The notes under the pieces are model-generated. The model made no database searches. It had not been told where the DNA came from and saw only the letters and a list, made by a program, of their open reading frames with translations. Position numbers and translations under genes: made by a program. Below, piece after piece: positions 24,945 to 32,870 of a DNA stretch of 64,000 nt. Numbering within the stretch: the first letter of the stretch is position 1; each line of letters opens with the position of its first letter. Location: positions 102,773 through 166,772 of the forward strand of contig SFOJ01000005.1 in the NCBI GenBank assembly GCA_004552445.1, given 5' to 3'. The DNA is from Mollicutes bacterium (lineage in GTDB: Bacteria; Bacillota_I; Bacilli_A; RF39; UBA660).

Positions 24945-25275
24945 AAATATATGTTCTTTGTATTTTTAGATATCAAATTATGGAATATACCAGTAATTGA
25001 TATTGAAACAATTGTAATGGAAAGGTGTAAGAAAACGTATGAAACTATCAAATCTGGTATTATTGTTAGATATATTAAGGATGGTAAAAAAACCTAACTA
25101 TGTTGTAATGAGTGATAATAAAGTTTGGCATGTTAGACCTCATGGAAGAGATTTTAGAGAAACATTTGAATTACTAGTAGCTGATAAATTAAAGGGTGTT
25201 ACAGAATACACAAAACAATATCTAAGTATTAATAATAGTTATACAATTAAAATATTAAAAAATTTTAAAAAATAG
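24945..25275 (+). pseudogene. Sau3AI/MutH-type restriction endonuclease, C-terminal remnant
   Basis: The stretch from 24945 reads FFVFLDIKLWNIPVIDIE and KTYETIKSGIIVRYIKDG, then shifts frame at an A7 run near 25085 to continue as NYVVMSDNKVWHVRPHGRD and VTEYTKQYLSINNSYTIKIL. The W-N-P, H-V-R-P-x-(A/G)-R-D and T-K-Q...N-x-x-Y pattern is that of the C-terminal domain of Sau3AI-type GATC endonucleases (MutH fold). The N-terminal catalytic copy is absent and the frame is broken, so it is not functional. No GATC methylase is nearby. Confidence 0.6.
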
Positions 25276-25538
25276 ACTTTGTTTAAATAATCAATATGTT
25301 ATATAATGAAGACGGAAACAAAATGCTGAGAAAAGATGATTCTTGTCCACATTTTGTCCACGTAACATATAAAATTAGTAATATTTATAATATAGATAAT
25401 ACTAATAATATAATGTACTAAATGCCCATAAAATAAGGGTAAAACACATAATAATATTTGTACCATATATAAAGAAAATATGGTCAAAACTGGAGCATGT
25501 GGCAGTGGTAAGAAATATAAGCAATGTTGCGGTAAATA
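25276..25538. other. Right end of the element, no intact gene
   Basis: AT-rich right flank between the nuclease remnant and the displaced secA tail. It holds the 22-base TGTCCAC repeat pair at 25344-25365. The sequence just before the secA tail keeps partial resemblance (AAAATATGG...) to the secA codons upstream of SEC-C. No coding potential is supported. Confidence 0.6.
25344..25365 (+). repeat. TGTCCAC repeat pair at the right end (arm site)
   Basis: Two tandem copies, TGTCCACATT and TTGTCCACGTAA, identical over 22 bases to 14999-15020. Likely right-arm integrase site, about 130-175 bases from the attR core. Confidence 0.65.
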
Positions 25539-25539
25539 A
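25495..25539 (+). repeat. Right attachment site: displaced native secA 3' end (attR)
   Basis: Encodes ACGSGKKYKQCCGK and a TAA stop, matching the secA C-terminus in all but the first residue, with synonymous differences. It has no start and is not a gene. A perfect terminator follows at once, as expected for the original secA end. This is the key evidence that insertion occurred within the SEC-C codons. Confidence 0.8.
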
Positions 25540-25578
25540 CTTGTAAATTCCTGAAAACAAAGGAATTACAAGTTTTTC
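25539..25578 (+). terminator. Original secA terminator, displaced by the element
   Basis: ACTTGTAAATTCCT pairs with AGGAATTACAAGT around an eight-base loop; TTTTTCTTT follows. The only upstream coding sequence is the 15-codon secA tail. Confidence 0.85.
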
Positions 25579-25770
25579 TTTGCATAGTCAAAAGTCAACA
25601 TTTTATAAAAAACACGATTTAGATACAATTTTTTTACGGGTAAATAGTATTTAATTCGTATCTAAATAGCTAATTTATATAATAAACCCTTATTTTACAG
25701 TGGTTATAAAAAATATTCCCAGATTATGGATTATTTTATGATAAAATATTCTATTATAAGGAGAAAAGTA
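25579..25770. other. Non-coding gap with a 10-base inverted repeat
   Basis: ATTTAGATAC (25617-25626) and GTATCTAAAT (25658-25667) form a perfect inverted repeat separated by 31 bases. The metallopeptidase leader follows, with TAAGGAG at 25757-25763. An in-frame ATG at 25726 exists but lacks a ribosome site. Confidence 0.4.
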
Positions 25771-26436
25771 ATGAAACAAGAACTTGAAAATTTTATTATT
25801 GAAAGTGATATTAGACTTAATTATTTTAATGATATTATTAATTGTATTATTGATAATGAAAAAAGAATACTAGATTTTTTTAAATTAGAAAAATTACCCA
25901 AAAAAGTTAATGTATTAATATTGAGCTATGAACCTTTTAAGAATTTTATTATTTCTAAATATGGTGAAATCTTAAGTTATGTTTCTGGAGATTCAGACTC
26001 TTTAACAAGTACAATTAGAATATTAAATATTAGTGATCAAATAAAGTACACTACTCATACAGATGCAAATATTGATAAAATTAAAGGGACAATCTTACAT
26101 GAAATTGTTCATCAATGCCATCATGTATATCATAATGATTATAATCAGATAACATGGTTTGCTGAAGGACTTGCCACAAATATTTCTAATCAAAAATATG
26201 AACTCCAGAAGTTAGACGAATGTGATTTTTTAAAATTAAAAAATGACTTTAGACACTATAAAGATGGTTATAAATTTTCTTATACAATTGTGAACTATAT
26301 TTTAAAAAATTATACTAATAAAGAAATAACAAAGTTATATAGCAATCCGAATTATTTAAGAGGAAAATCGGATACTATTTTTGAGGAAGCAAAATCTTGG
26401 ATAAAAGATAAATTTAATGGTATAGATTATAAATAA
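25771..26436 (+). CDS. Gluzincin-type metallopeptidase-like protein
   Basis: 221 residues from the ATG at 25771, preceded by AAGGAG. H110-E-I-V-H114 is a zinc-protease HExxH motif, and E132 in WFAEGLA is the third ligand at the spacing seen in gluzincins (peptidase MA clan). No signal peptide or membrane segment, so it probably acts in the cytosol. The N-terminal part (KVNVLILSYEPFKNFI) resembles the propeptide-like region of small collagenase-/M1-like accessory proteins, but I cannot name a family. It is the first gene of the accessory stretch between the displaced secA end and prfB. Confidence 0.6.
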   Translation: MKQELENFIIESDIRLNYFNDIINCIIDNEKRILDFFKLEKLPKKVNVLILSYEPFKNFIISKYGEILSYVSGDSDSLTSTIRILNISDQIKYTTHTDANIDKIKGTILHEIVHQCHHVYHNDYNQITWFAEGLATNISNQKYELQKLDECDFLKLKNDFRHYKDGYKFSYTIVNYILKNYTNKEITKLYSNPNYLRGKSDTIFEEAKSWIKDKFNGIDYK

Positions 26437-26807
26437 ATGGAGGTAATCAGAACTCAAAATACTTTAATATCATAATTACATATTGAGGAAAAATTGAAAA
26501 AATCATAAATTTAAAAAAGTTTATGAAATTGGTGAAATTATGATAATAATTTATTAAAATTTCTGTACAATAAAGTTTTAATAAAAATATTTTTATGATA
26601 TTATTAGAATGGGAGTTGATAATGTGAAATTTAGAGTTCAAAAAGTTTATGACTTAGACATAGCTTGAAATATATTTTAAATTATTTTAATAATAAATAT
26701 TTAGTGTAATGTCTGAAAGTATTATTAGAAATTAATAATACTTTTTTGATGTTTTAAGATGCTTTTAATATAGGAGATAATATAGTATAATTATGTAAGG
26801 TGATTTT
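26437..26807. other. 370-base gap with a micro-ORF and a terminator
   Basis: Very AT-rich. A GTG at 26624 with GGGAG upstream opens a 14-codon frame (KFRVQKVYDLDIA) ending at 26668; it looks like the start of a decayed gene. A strong terminator is at 26716-26747. The rest, including a GGAGG at 26439, leads into no frame. Confidence 0.45.
26716..26747 (+). terminator. Intrinsic terminator in the 26.4-26.8 kb gap
   Basis: AAAGTATTATTA / TAATAATACTTT perfect 12-base stem followed by a T run; probably the terminator of the decayed micro-ORF gene. Confidence 0.85.
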
Positions 26808-27362
26808 ATGAATAAGTATGTGAGAGTAATGGATGGACTTAAATCAAATGCAGGGGGCTTTGAATATAAATTGAATGAAATTAATGTTTCTGATTCTTGG
26901 AATCCAGAAGCTCATAGCGGAAAAGAATTTGGAGGGTTCAATTTTACTACTGAAAGTTGTATATTAAGGTGGTTGCATAGAGGAAGTACTATATATGATG
27001 TAGAAATACCTAAGGATGCTGAGACAGTAAAAATAGAAGGCGCTACAATACTATTTAGAACGAATAAAATAATTGTTAAAAACCCTAGAAAAGTTAATGA
27101 TGATTTAGCTCTTCACTATTATGAAATCTCTAATATACCAGAAAAATCTTATTATAAAGCTTTAGGAGCTGTCGCAGTAATGAATTATAAAAAAACTGCA
27201 CTTAAAATATTAAAAGATAAAGTAAATAAAAATAATATAAATGAAGTTTTAGAGGAATGGAATGAATTTATTGATCATGACGGTAAAAATGATAGAAAAG
27301 ATTCTAATGAAACAGTAAAACTTATAGAAAGAATTTTATTAGAAATTAAGGCTGATAATTAA
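26808..27362 (+). CDS. Hypothetical protein
   Basis: 184 residues, ribosome site AAGGTG. Not recognised. The N-terminal 90 residues look like one compact domain with conserved-looking G, W and H positions (LKSNAGGFEY, FGGFNFTTES, LRWLHRGSTIYDVEIP, then VKIEGATILFRTNKIIV). The C-terminal half is helical (residues 100-184) with the run YYKALGAVAVMNYKKTALKIL. Without membrane segments or a signal peptide it should be cytosolic. The style resembles small phage- or toxin-immunity-associated proteins, but no function can be given. Confidence 0.55.
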   Translation: MNKYVRVMDGLKSNAGGFEYKLNEINVSDSWNPEAHSGKEFGGFNFTTESCILRWLHRGSTIYDVEIPKDAETVKIEGATILFRTNKIIVKNPRKVNDDLALHYYEISNIPEKSYYKALGAVAVMNYKKTALKILKDKVNKNNINEVLEEWNEFIDHDGKNDRKDSNETVKLIERILLEIKADN

Positions 27363-27446
27363 TTTAAAATTTTAATGAAAGTATAAAGATATCAACAAAT
27401 GGTATCTTTTTCTATTATGAATGTTATAATTAGTTAGAGGTATATT

Positions 27447-27989
27447 ATGGAAAAATTTTATTTAGAAGAGCTTTCAATATTAAGAAAAAATGAATTTATA
27501 GATTATTTAAATGAATTTGTAGATTCTTATAATAAAGAATATATTATTAATAATATAGTAAATAAATATCTAAATAATAATAATGGAATTACATATATTG
27601 ATGGATGTCCTAGTAGGACATTTTTATTGATTAGAAAGAATGATAATAGAATAATAGGTACTCTTAATATAAGATTAAGTCTTAATGAAAACCTATTAAA
27701 ATTTGGTGGGCATATTGGCTATGGTATAAGACCATCTGAAAGAGGAAAAGGTTATAGTAAAATTAATTTATATTTGGGGTTGATTAAAACTAAAGAATTT
27801 AATTTAAATAAAATAATGATAAATACTGAAGTTAATAATATACAATCAAATAAGACTCTTGTTTCACTAGGAGGAAATCTTGTTAGAACTGAAATTGATA
27901 CTTCAAATAATATGCTTAATAATATTTATTGGTTTGATGTTAATGAATGTTTAGAAAAGTATAATAAAGTTTATAAAATATATATATAA
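27447..27989 (+). CDS. GNAT-family N-acetyltransferase
   Basis: 180 residues. The acetyl-CoA binding motif appears as YGIRPSERGKGYSKINLYLGL (Q/R-x-x-G-x-G/A variant RGKGYS), preceded by IIGTLNIRLSLN and followed by KIMINTEVNNIQSNKTLVSLGG, the beta-5/alpha-4 region. Substrate unknown: small molecules, peptides and ribosomal proteins are all possible. It has its own extended -10 (TGTTATAAT at 27422-27430) and a GAGG ribosome site. Followed by a broken second acetyltransferase. Confidence 0.8.
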   Translation: MEKFYLEELSILRKNEFIDYLNEFVDSYNKEYIINNIVNKYLNNNNGITYIDGCPSRTFLLIRKNDNRIIGTLNIRLSLNENLLKFGGHIGYGIRPSERGKGYSKINLYLGLIKTKEFNLNKIMINTEVNNIQSNKTLVSLGGNLVRTEIDTSNNMLNNIYWFDVNECLEKYNKVYKIYI

Positions 27990-28037
27990 TATTAAGTATA
28001 CTATAAGAAAATCTATTAAATATGATTCATTAAAATA

Positions 28038-28457
28038 GTTCATATTGTTACTGTTGCATAGAATGAAACATATAAAGAGATTGTTTCTGATGAATTATTA
28101 AGTAATATGTATAAAAATGAGATAGAAATAAGTATAAAAGTATATGATAACTATGATGAAGAAAAAAATAATCAATATGTTTTAGAACTCAATGGTGAAA
28201 TAATTGAATATATTAACATTGAAAAATCATCTATAAATGGAATTGAAAAATTCGGTGAATTATTTGCTTTATATATTAAGCAAATATAAAGGCTTTAGTT
28301 TTGGAAAAATGTTAGTAAATAAATCAAAAGAAGAACTTAAGAAAATGGGATATAATAAAATGTTAATAGGATGTTTAGATAAAATAAGCATATTGGTGGA
28401 AAATATGTTAGGACTCATATTTTTGAAAAACTTAATTTAGATGAGGTATTTATTTGA
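28038..28457 (+). pseudogene. Second GNAT acetyltransferase, broken
   Basis: Reading across frames gives HIVTVA-stop-NETYKEIVSDELL, then NNQYVLELNGEIIEYINIE, KFGELFALYI, and after a frameshift LSKYKGFSFGKMLVNKSKEELKKMGYNKMLIGCL, then after another shift GKYVRTHIFEKLNLDEVFI and TGA at 28455. This is a full GNAT fold (Y-x-G-x-x-x-G-K-x-L and MGY). Damage: TAG at 28059 where Trp is usual in this family, and frameshifts near 28275 and 28390. A pseudogene of about 140 codons, unrelated in detail to the intact gene before it. Confidence 0.7.
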
Positions 28458-28471
28458 TATTATACTACATA

Positions 28472-28498
28472 TAAAAAACCTAGATTTTCTAGGTTTTA
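28472..28498. terminator. Bidirectional terminator
   Basis: AAAACCTAGA / TCTAGGTTTT hairpin with A and T runs on opposite sides; serves the minus-strand gene ending at 28504 and the pseudogene. Confidence 0.8.
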
Positions 28499-28503
28499 AC
28501 TAT

Positions 28504-29232
28504 TTAATAATCTATTTTGTAATCCATGATACTTGTTTCATATATTTTTATAGTATTATTATTTGAATCAATAATGGAGTATATTGTTATGTTGTTTGAT
28601 TTTTCTTTTTTATAGTATTTTATTGTAGTATTTAGTTTGTTATATATTTCAATACGTTTATTTAAGAAATCTGAATAATTTTTATAATTATTTTTTGTCG
28701 ATGTATTAAGCATTTGATATGCTTTTGGACTATCTATTGATAGTAATTCTAAAAATTCTGAAATATAAGAAATAAGTTTATTTTTTTCTGTATAAGATAT
28801 GTCGTTGAATACATTTCCATTTTTAAATTTATAACTATTTTTATTTAGTGTATCTAAGTATTTTTCATTTTGATTCTGCTTTAAATCAAATATAGTATAA
28901 CTGTTTCCTTTAACCATGACTAAATAATTAACATTTTTTTCATAGTTGTAATTTTCCATTATAATATCTAATATGTATCCATTTGCATAATAATATGTTA
29001 CTAAGCCATCTTTTTTATAATAGACATTTTTTAGAATAAATTCTGGATTTGTATAGTCTTTATTGTTTATATGATTACTAATTGCATCTTGTATTTGATA
29101 AAATCTTTTTTCATCTAAAAGTTTTGTTGTGTTATTTATTTCTTTTTTTTCAGGAATTAGCTTTAGTAAAAATAGTATTAATGATAGTCCTATAATGATT
29201 GAGATGAATGTTATTATTTTTTTATTATTCAT
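28504..29232 (-). CDS. Hypothetical secreted or membrane-anchored protein
   Basis: 242 residues. An N-terminal membrane anchor or signal segment (about 6-24, IITFISIIIGLSLILFLL) is followed by an extracellular domain rich in Asn, Lys and Tyr, of no family I know. There is no lipobox Cys. The domain order (helical repeats then beta strands, YYANGYILDIIMENY) is reminiscent of NTF2-like conjugation accessory proteins, only weakly. It lies 12 bases after the M23 gene in the same transcript, as such proteins often do next to conjugation peptidases. Confidence 0.5.
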   Translation of the reverse strand: MNNKKIITFISIIIGLSLILFLLKLIPEKKEINNTTKLLDEKRFYQIQDAISNHINNKDYTNPEFILKNVYYKKDGLVTYYYANGYILDIIMENYNYEKNVNYLVMVKGNSYTIFDLKQNQNEKYLDTLNKNSYKFKNGNVFNDISYTEKNKLISYISEFLELLSIDSPKAYQMLNTSTKNNYKNYSDFLNKRIEIYNKLNTTIKYYKKEKSNNITIYSIIDSNNNTIKIYETSIMDYKIDY

Positions 29233-29244
29233 TTTGATTCCTTT

Positions 29245-30309
29245 CTATGGTCTTGGATTACTTCCAGATACATATTTTTCTGGATCTACATTTTTTCCAT
29301 TTACGGATATTGCAAAATGTAAATGGGGTCCGGTTGAACATCCTGAGCTACCAACTTGACCAATTATTTGTCCTTGTGTTACATGGTCTCCGGCTCTAAC
29401 AGTTATTGTATTTGCTGTGAAGTGTGCATATGACGTTTTAGTTCCATCTCCATGGTCAATTGTTACGCTATTTGCGACTAATCCTCTACAATTATATTTT
29501 CCGTTTGCATCAGGCTTTATTGAACTATCTGGGTAATCTATTCTATCATTTGCTCCTGGTGATATAACAGTTCCTGATTTAGCTGCAATTACATATGACC
29601 ATTTTCCTGCTCCAATATCAATTGCTCCATGGCCACCACCTAAACCTTTGTGTACTGAATCGTTTCCTCCAAAATGAGCAGTAAGTGCTGTTGCAACTGG
29701 TGGTCCAGGTGCAAATTTAACACCGTTAATTTCTTTAACTTCACTGCCACCAACCGGAAACCAAAAATCTGTATTTAGATTTCCAAATTGTGTTAATTTA
29801 TTTGCTTCTTCTTTTTTCTTTTCTTCTTCTTCTTTTGCTTCTATTTCTTTTAATATAGCATCAAGTTCTTTGTTAAGTCTTTCTTTTTCGTCTTTATCTT
29901 TTAATGTTGAAACATATGATTTAGCTATACTGTAGTTTCCCCTGGTTTTATTATTTTTTGCGTAATCAACAGTATTTTGTGCCTGATTTACATATGCTTC
30001 GGATATCTTTTCTTCGGTTGCATTAGTTAAACAGTTTGAATATCCATTTTCACTAGATCCTAGTTTTACAAGTACATTAACAAATGTTGGTATGAAGAAT
30101 ATTAATATAGCAGCTATCATTTTGTTAACAGCTTGTTTATTTGCTTTTACAAGAGCATCATTATCTGAAGTATATACTGCTTTGAGATAATTAATTGATA
30201 GAGATAAAATTAAAATAATTGGAATTGCTATTTTTATAATTAAAACTGTTATATTAACAATTCTCATTACACTTAGAACATCTCCGTTATCGCAAATGTT
30301 TAATATCAT
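29245..30309 (-). CDS. Membrane-anchored M23 peptidase
   Basis: 354 residues from ATG 30309 with GGAGGAAG directly upstream; six codons earlier another ATG lacks spacing. Two membrane segments (about 17-40 and 60-85) form a TrbC/VirB2-like hydrophobic N-terminus. Then comes a coiled coil (about 115-165) and a LytM/M23 zinc peptidase domain (about 195-350) with GAIDIG, the HLHF motif and the preceding His in SYAHF. Such proteins cut peptidoglycan crosslinks. The chromosome encodes a separate EnvC-like one at 34498. Possibly of mobile origin given the two-helix N-terminus. Confidence 0.75.
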   Translation of the reverse strand: MILNICDNGDVLSVMRIVNITVLIIKIAIPIILILSLSINYLKAVYTSDNDALVKANKQAVNKMIAAILIFFIPTFVNVLVKLGSSENGYSNCLTNATEEKISEAYVNQAQNTVDYAKNNKTRGNYSIAKSYVSTLKDKDEKERLNKELDAILKEIEAKEEEEKKKEEANKLTQFGNLNTDFWFPVGGSEVKEINGVKFAPGPPVATALTAHFGGNDSVHKGLGGGHGAIDIGAGKWSYVIAAKSGTVISPGANDRIDYPDSSIKPDANGKYNCRGLVANSVTIDHGDGTKTSYAHFTANTITVRAGDHVTQGQIIGQVGSSGCSTGPHLHFAISVNGKNVDPEKYVSGSNPRP

Positions 30310-30432
30310 AACTTCCTCCATTATCAAATCTAAGAATATATTATCATTTTTTAATGTATTTTAAAATATAAAATGATAAATTCTTTTATAACTGCTTTTA
30401 TGTTATAATTAAGTTAATTTGAGTGGATTATT

Positions 30433-31086
30433 ATGTTAGAAGAATTGAATAAGAAGTATGATAAGTTACAATTAAAGTATGGATCTAAAGAATTAGATTC
30501 TATTTATAATGGAGGATGTACTGAATCCCCGGATATATGTTTTGTATTTATGAATCCTACCGGTAGAAATATAGCATCATTAAAAACTTGGAAAGGTAGA
30601 AAGAGTCCTTGGATAGGAACTAAAAATATATGGACATTATTCTATAATATAGGTCTACTTGATGAAGATATATATAAACAAATAATAGAGATTAAAGGAA
30701 AAGATTGGACTTATGAATTTGCTGACAAAGTATATGATAATGTTACTAAATATAAATATTTTATAACTAATTTAGGAAAGTGTACTCAAGTTGATGCTAG
30801 GCCTTTAAAAGACGAGGTATATCTTCAATATTTGAAGTTATTATATAAGGAATTTGAAATAATAAATCCTAAAGTAATAGTATTATTTGGTAATCAAGTT
30901 AGTTCTTTAGTACTTGGTACTAAGATATCTGTATCAGAATGTAGATGTAAAGAATTTAATAAAATAATTAATGGAAAAGTATATAATTTTTATTCAGTTT
31001 ATTATCCGGTTGGTAATGGTAGTTTTAATGCACCTAAAGCAATAGAAGATTTAAAATATATTTTAAATAATATCAGAATCTTATAG
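30433..31086 (+). CDS. Uracil-DNA glycosylase-fold protein
   Basis: 217 residues. The UDG superfamily fold is suggested by CFVFMNPTGRNIASLK (position of the usual GEAPG water-activating loop), the KYFITNLGKCTQVDARPLKDE strand-loop (family 4 has T-N-x-x-K-C), the helix and strand YLKLLYKEFEIINPKVIVLFG, and YYPVGNGSFN, replacing the HPS motif. The four iron-sulfur cysteines of family 4 are not all there. It may excise uracil from DNA, or be a non-catalytic relative. No neighbours inform its role. Confidence 0.65.
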   Translation: MLEELNKKYDKLQLKYGSKELDSIYNGGCTESPDICFVFMNPTGRNIASLKTWKGRKSPWIGTKNIWTLFYNIGLLDEDIYKQIIEIKGKDWTYEFADKVYDNVTKYKYFITNLGKCTQVDARPLKDEVYLQYLKLLYKEFEIINPKVIVLFGNQVSSLVLGTKISVSECRCKEFNKIINGKVYNFYSVYYPVGNGSFNAPKAIEDLKYILNNIRIL

Positions 31087-31145
31087 TGCAAAACTTGTTA
31101 TTTTTATTTGCATAGTATATAATAGTGAGCAAGGTGGGTGAAATT

Positions 31146-31508
31146 ATGATGGATGAAGTAATTCAATATGGTTATAAATATGAAAAAGATTATGATTTAT
31201 ATTTAGTAAGACGTGTAGATGGTGAACATCTTCGTTATGTGGTTCCATCTGGATTATTTAAGAATATAGTTATGGAAGAAGAAAAAAGACTTGGTAAAAA
31301 GTTATTTGTAGTTAATGAAGATAGATTTATACATTTTGATTCAAATGGAACAAATGCTATAGTTGATTTAAAGGGTTTAAATTATACTACTGATCAAGTT
31401 GATGAAATTGTAAGAGGAATAGAAAGTCAATATGTAGGAAATATGGAATCTAAGAGTGTTGGAAGAAGTAGATTCTTAAGTATTTTTAAAAATATTGGTA
31501 GAAAGTAA
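31146..31508 (+). CDS. Hypothetical small protein
   Basis: 120 residues from ATG 31146, chosen because GGTGGG lies at 31132-31137; an in-frame GTG at 31125 precedes this site. Not recognised. It is charged and soluble, with a Gly-Ser-Arg-rich tail (SVGRSRFLSIFKNIGRK). It precedes prfB by 55 bases with a terminator between them. Confidence 0.5.
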   Translation: MMDEVIQYGYKYEKDYDLYLVRRVDGEHLRYVVPSGLFKNIVMEEEKRLGKKLFVVNEDRFIHFDSNGTNAIVDLKGLNYTTDQVDEIVRGIESQYVGNMESKSVGRSRFLSIFKNIGRK

Positions 31509-31526
31509 CATAGTTACTTTTTATTT
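31502..31526 (+). terminator. Intrinsic terminator before prfB
   Basis: AAAGTAAC / GTTACTTT hairpin followed by TTATTTT. Confidence 0.75.
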
Positions 31527-31563
31527 TGTTTGAAAAAATATACTTAAATGATATAATTTATGT

Positions 31564-32646
31564 ATGGAAACAAAAGATATTGAAAAAAAATTAAGATATT
31601 ATTTAGACGTACTTAACGATATTGGTGTAAAACTAGAAATAGATTTTAAAAATAAAAGAGTTAGTGAATTAGAAAAAATTACATCTGATTCTTCTTTTTG
31701 GAATGATATGGAAAGTGCTAAGAACATACTTGGCGAATTAAAAGGTCTTAAAGATATTTGTACCAAATATAATAATCTTTATTCCTCTATAAATACATTG
31801 ATAGAAATGTTTGAACTTGAATTAAGTGAAGAAGATTTGAATAGTATTATTTTTGAAGTAAGTAAAATAGATGAGGAATTAGAAAAACTTAAATTATTTG
31901 TTTTGTTAAGTGGTGAATTTGATTCTAATAATGCATATGTTGAAATACATAGTGGTGCAGGTGGAACTGAAAGTAATGATTGGGCTAATATGTTACTTAG
32001 AATGTATACTAGATACTTTGATAAAAATGATTATAAATATGAAATAATAAGTAGGCAAGATGGTGAAGAGGTTGGTATTAAAGGATGTACATTACTTGTT
32101 AAAGGATATTATGCTTATGGATATTTAAAAGGTGAAACTGGTGTTCATCGATTAGTAAGAATAAGTCCTTTTGATAGTAATAGTAGACGTCATACTTCTT
32201 TTGCGTCAGTACTTGTAACGCCTGAAATAAATAAGAAATTAGAAGTAGAAATAAAAGATAGTGATTTAAGAATAGATGTATATCGTTCAAGTGGTTGTGG
32301 TGGTCAAGGAGTAAATACTACTGACTCTGCTGTTAGAATTACACATATTCCGACTGGAATTGTTACATCATCTCAAATGGAGAGAAGTCAATTAAGAAAT
32401 AAAGAAATAGCTCTTGAAATGTTAAAAAATAAATTATATATTTTAAATCAAAAAGAATTCAATGATAAAATAAAGGATTTAAAAGGAGATGTTATGGATG
32501 TTAACTTTGGAAGTGCAGTAAGAAGTTATGTAATGTGTCCATACACTTTAGTTAAAGATACTAGAACAAACTATGAAACATCAAATGTAGATAAAGTTCT
32601 AGATGGTGATATACAAGTTTTTTTAGAGGAATATTTAAAAAAATAG
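31564..32646 (+). CDS. prfB: Peptide chain release factor 2
   Basis: 360 residues. It releases finished proteins at UGA and UAA. The peptidyl-tRNA hydrolysis motif G246-G247-Q248 (SSGCGGQGVNTTDSAV) and the stop-codon-reading SPF motif (RISPFDSNSRRHTSF) are present. In most bacteria prfB has an in-frame UGA near codon 25 that forces a programmed +1 frameshift; here the region reads straight through (IGVKLEIDFKNKRV), so self-regulation by frameshift is absent. No ribosome site is seen before the ATG, whose context is ATTTATGTATGG: probably a leaderless or near-leaderless mRNA from the -10-like TATAAT at 31551-31556. Confidence 0.95.
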   Translation: METKDIEKKLRYYLDVLNDIGVKLEIDFKNKRVSELEKITSDSSFWNDMESAKNILGELKGLKDICTKYNNLYSSINTLIEMFELELSEEDLNSIIFEVSKIDEELEKLKLFVLLSGEFDSNNAYVEIHSGAGGTESNDWANMLLRMYTRYFDKNDYKYEIISRQDGEEVGIKGCTLLVKGYYAYGYLKGETGVHRLVRISPFDSNSRRHTSFASVLVTPEINKKLEVEIKDSDLRIDVYRSSGCGGQGVNTTDSAVRITHIPTGIVTSSQMERSQLRNKEIALEMLKNKLYILNQKEFNDKIKDLKGDVMDVNFGSAVRSYVMCPYTLVKDTRTNYETSNVDKVLDGDIQVFLEEYLKK

Positions 32647-32657
32647 TAACAAAATGA

Positions 32658-32699
32658 TATGAACCACGTTTATTGGAAAAAATATAACGAGGTTTTTTA
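32658..32699 (+). terminator. Terminator after prfB
   Basis: AACC and GTT pair with AAC and GGTT around an AT loop (AACCACGTT / AACGAGGTT), followed by TTTTTT. Confidence 0.65.
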
Positions 32700-32870
32700 T
32701 CATAAAATTACTATTTTTTTATTTACACTTTTTTTTAATGTTCTTTATAATATGGAAAAAATGTTTTAATTTTGTTATAATTATATTGGATTATGCTATA
32801 AATTAGTATTTTATGAAAGTATAATTATATTTTTAAAACAATATATAGAATAAAAGGAAAAAATTGTATT

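Larger units (their letters stand above)
14893..25539 (+). mobile_element. Integrative mobilizable element in the secA 3' end
   Basis: About 10.6 kb between two versions of the SEC-C coding end of secA. Content: two tyrosine integrases (one broken), excisionase, ArpU-like and HTH regulators, a MobV relaxase with oriT, a membrane/TIR pair, a serine protease/zinc-ribbon pair, and remnants of ParA, a DUF1492-like protein and a Sau3AI-type nuclease. No conjugation (type IV secretion) genes are seen, so it would need a helper: an IME rather than an ICE. TGTCCAC repeats near both ends look like integrase arm sites. secA and prfB are usual neighbours in Firmicutes and are here separated by the element plus further accessory genes. 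Confidence 0.8.

Noticed and set aside
25299..25487. Minus-strand 62-codon frame at the element's right end
   Set aside because: Covers the integrase-site repeats, has no ribosome site and its sequence is low complexity.
26447..26641. Minus-strand 64-codon frame in the 26.4-26.8 kb gap
   Set aside because: Asn/Ile/Phe-rich translation typical of non-coding AT-rich DNA; no ribosome site.
29129..29359. Plus-strand 76-codon frame across the M23 gene and its neighbour
   Set aside because: Antisense to a gene with clear M23 motifs, spanning the junction of two genes, no ribosome site.
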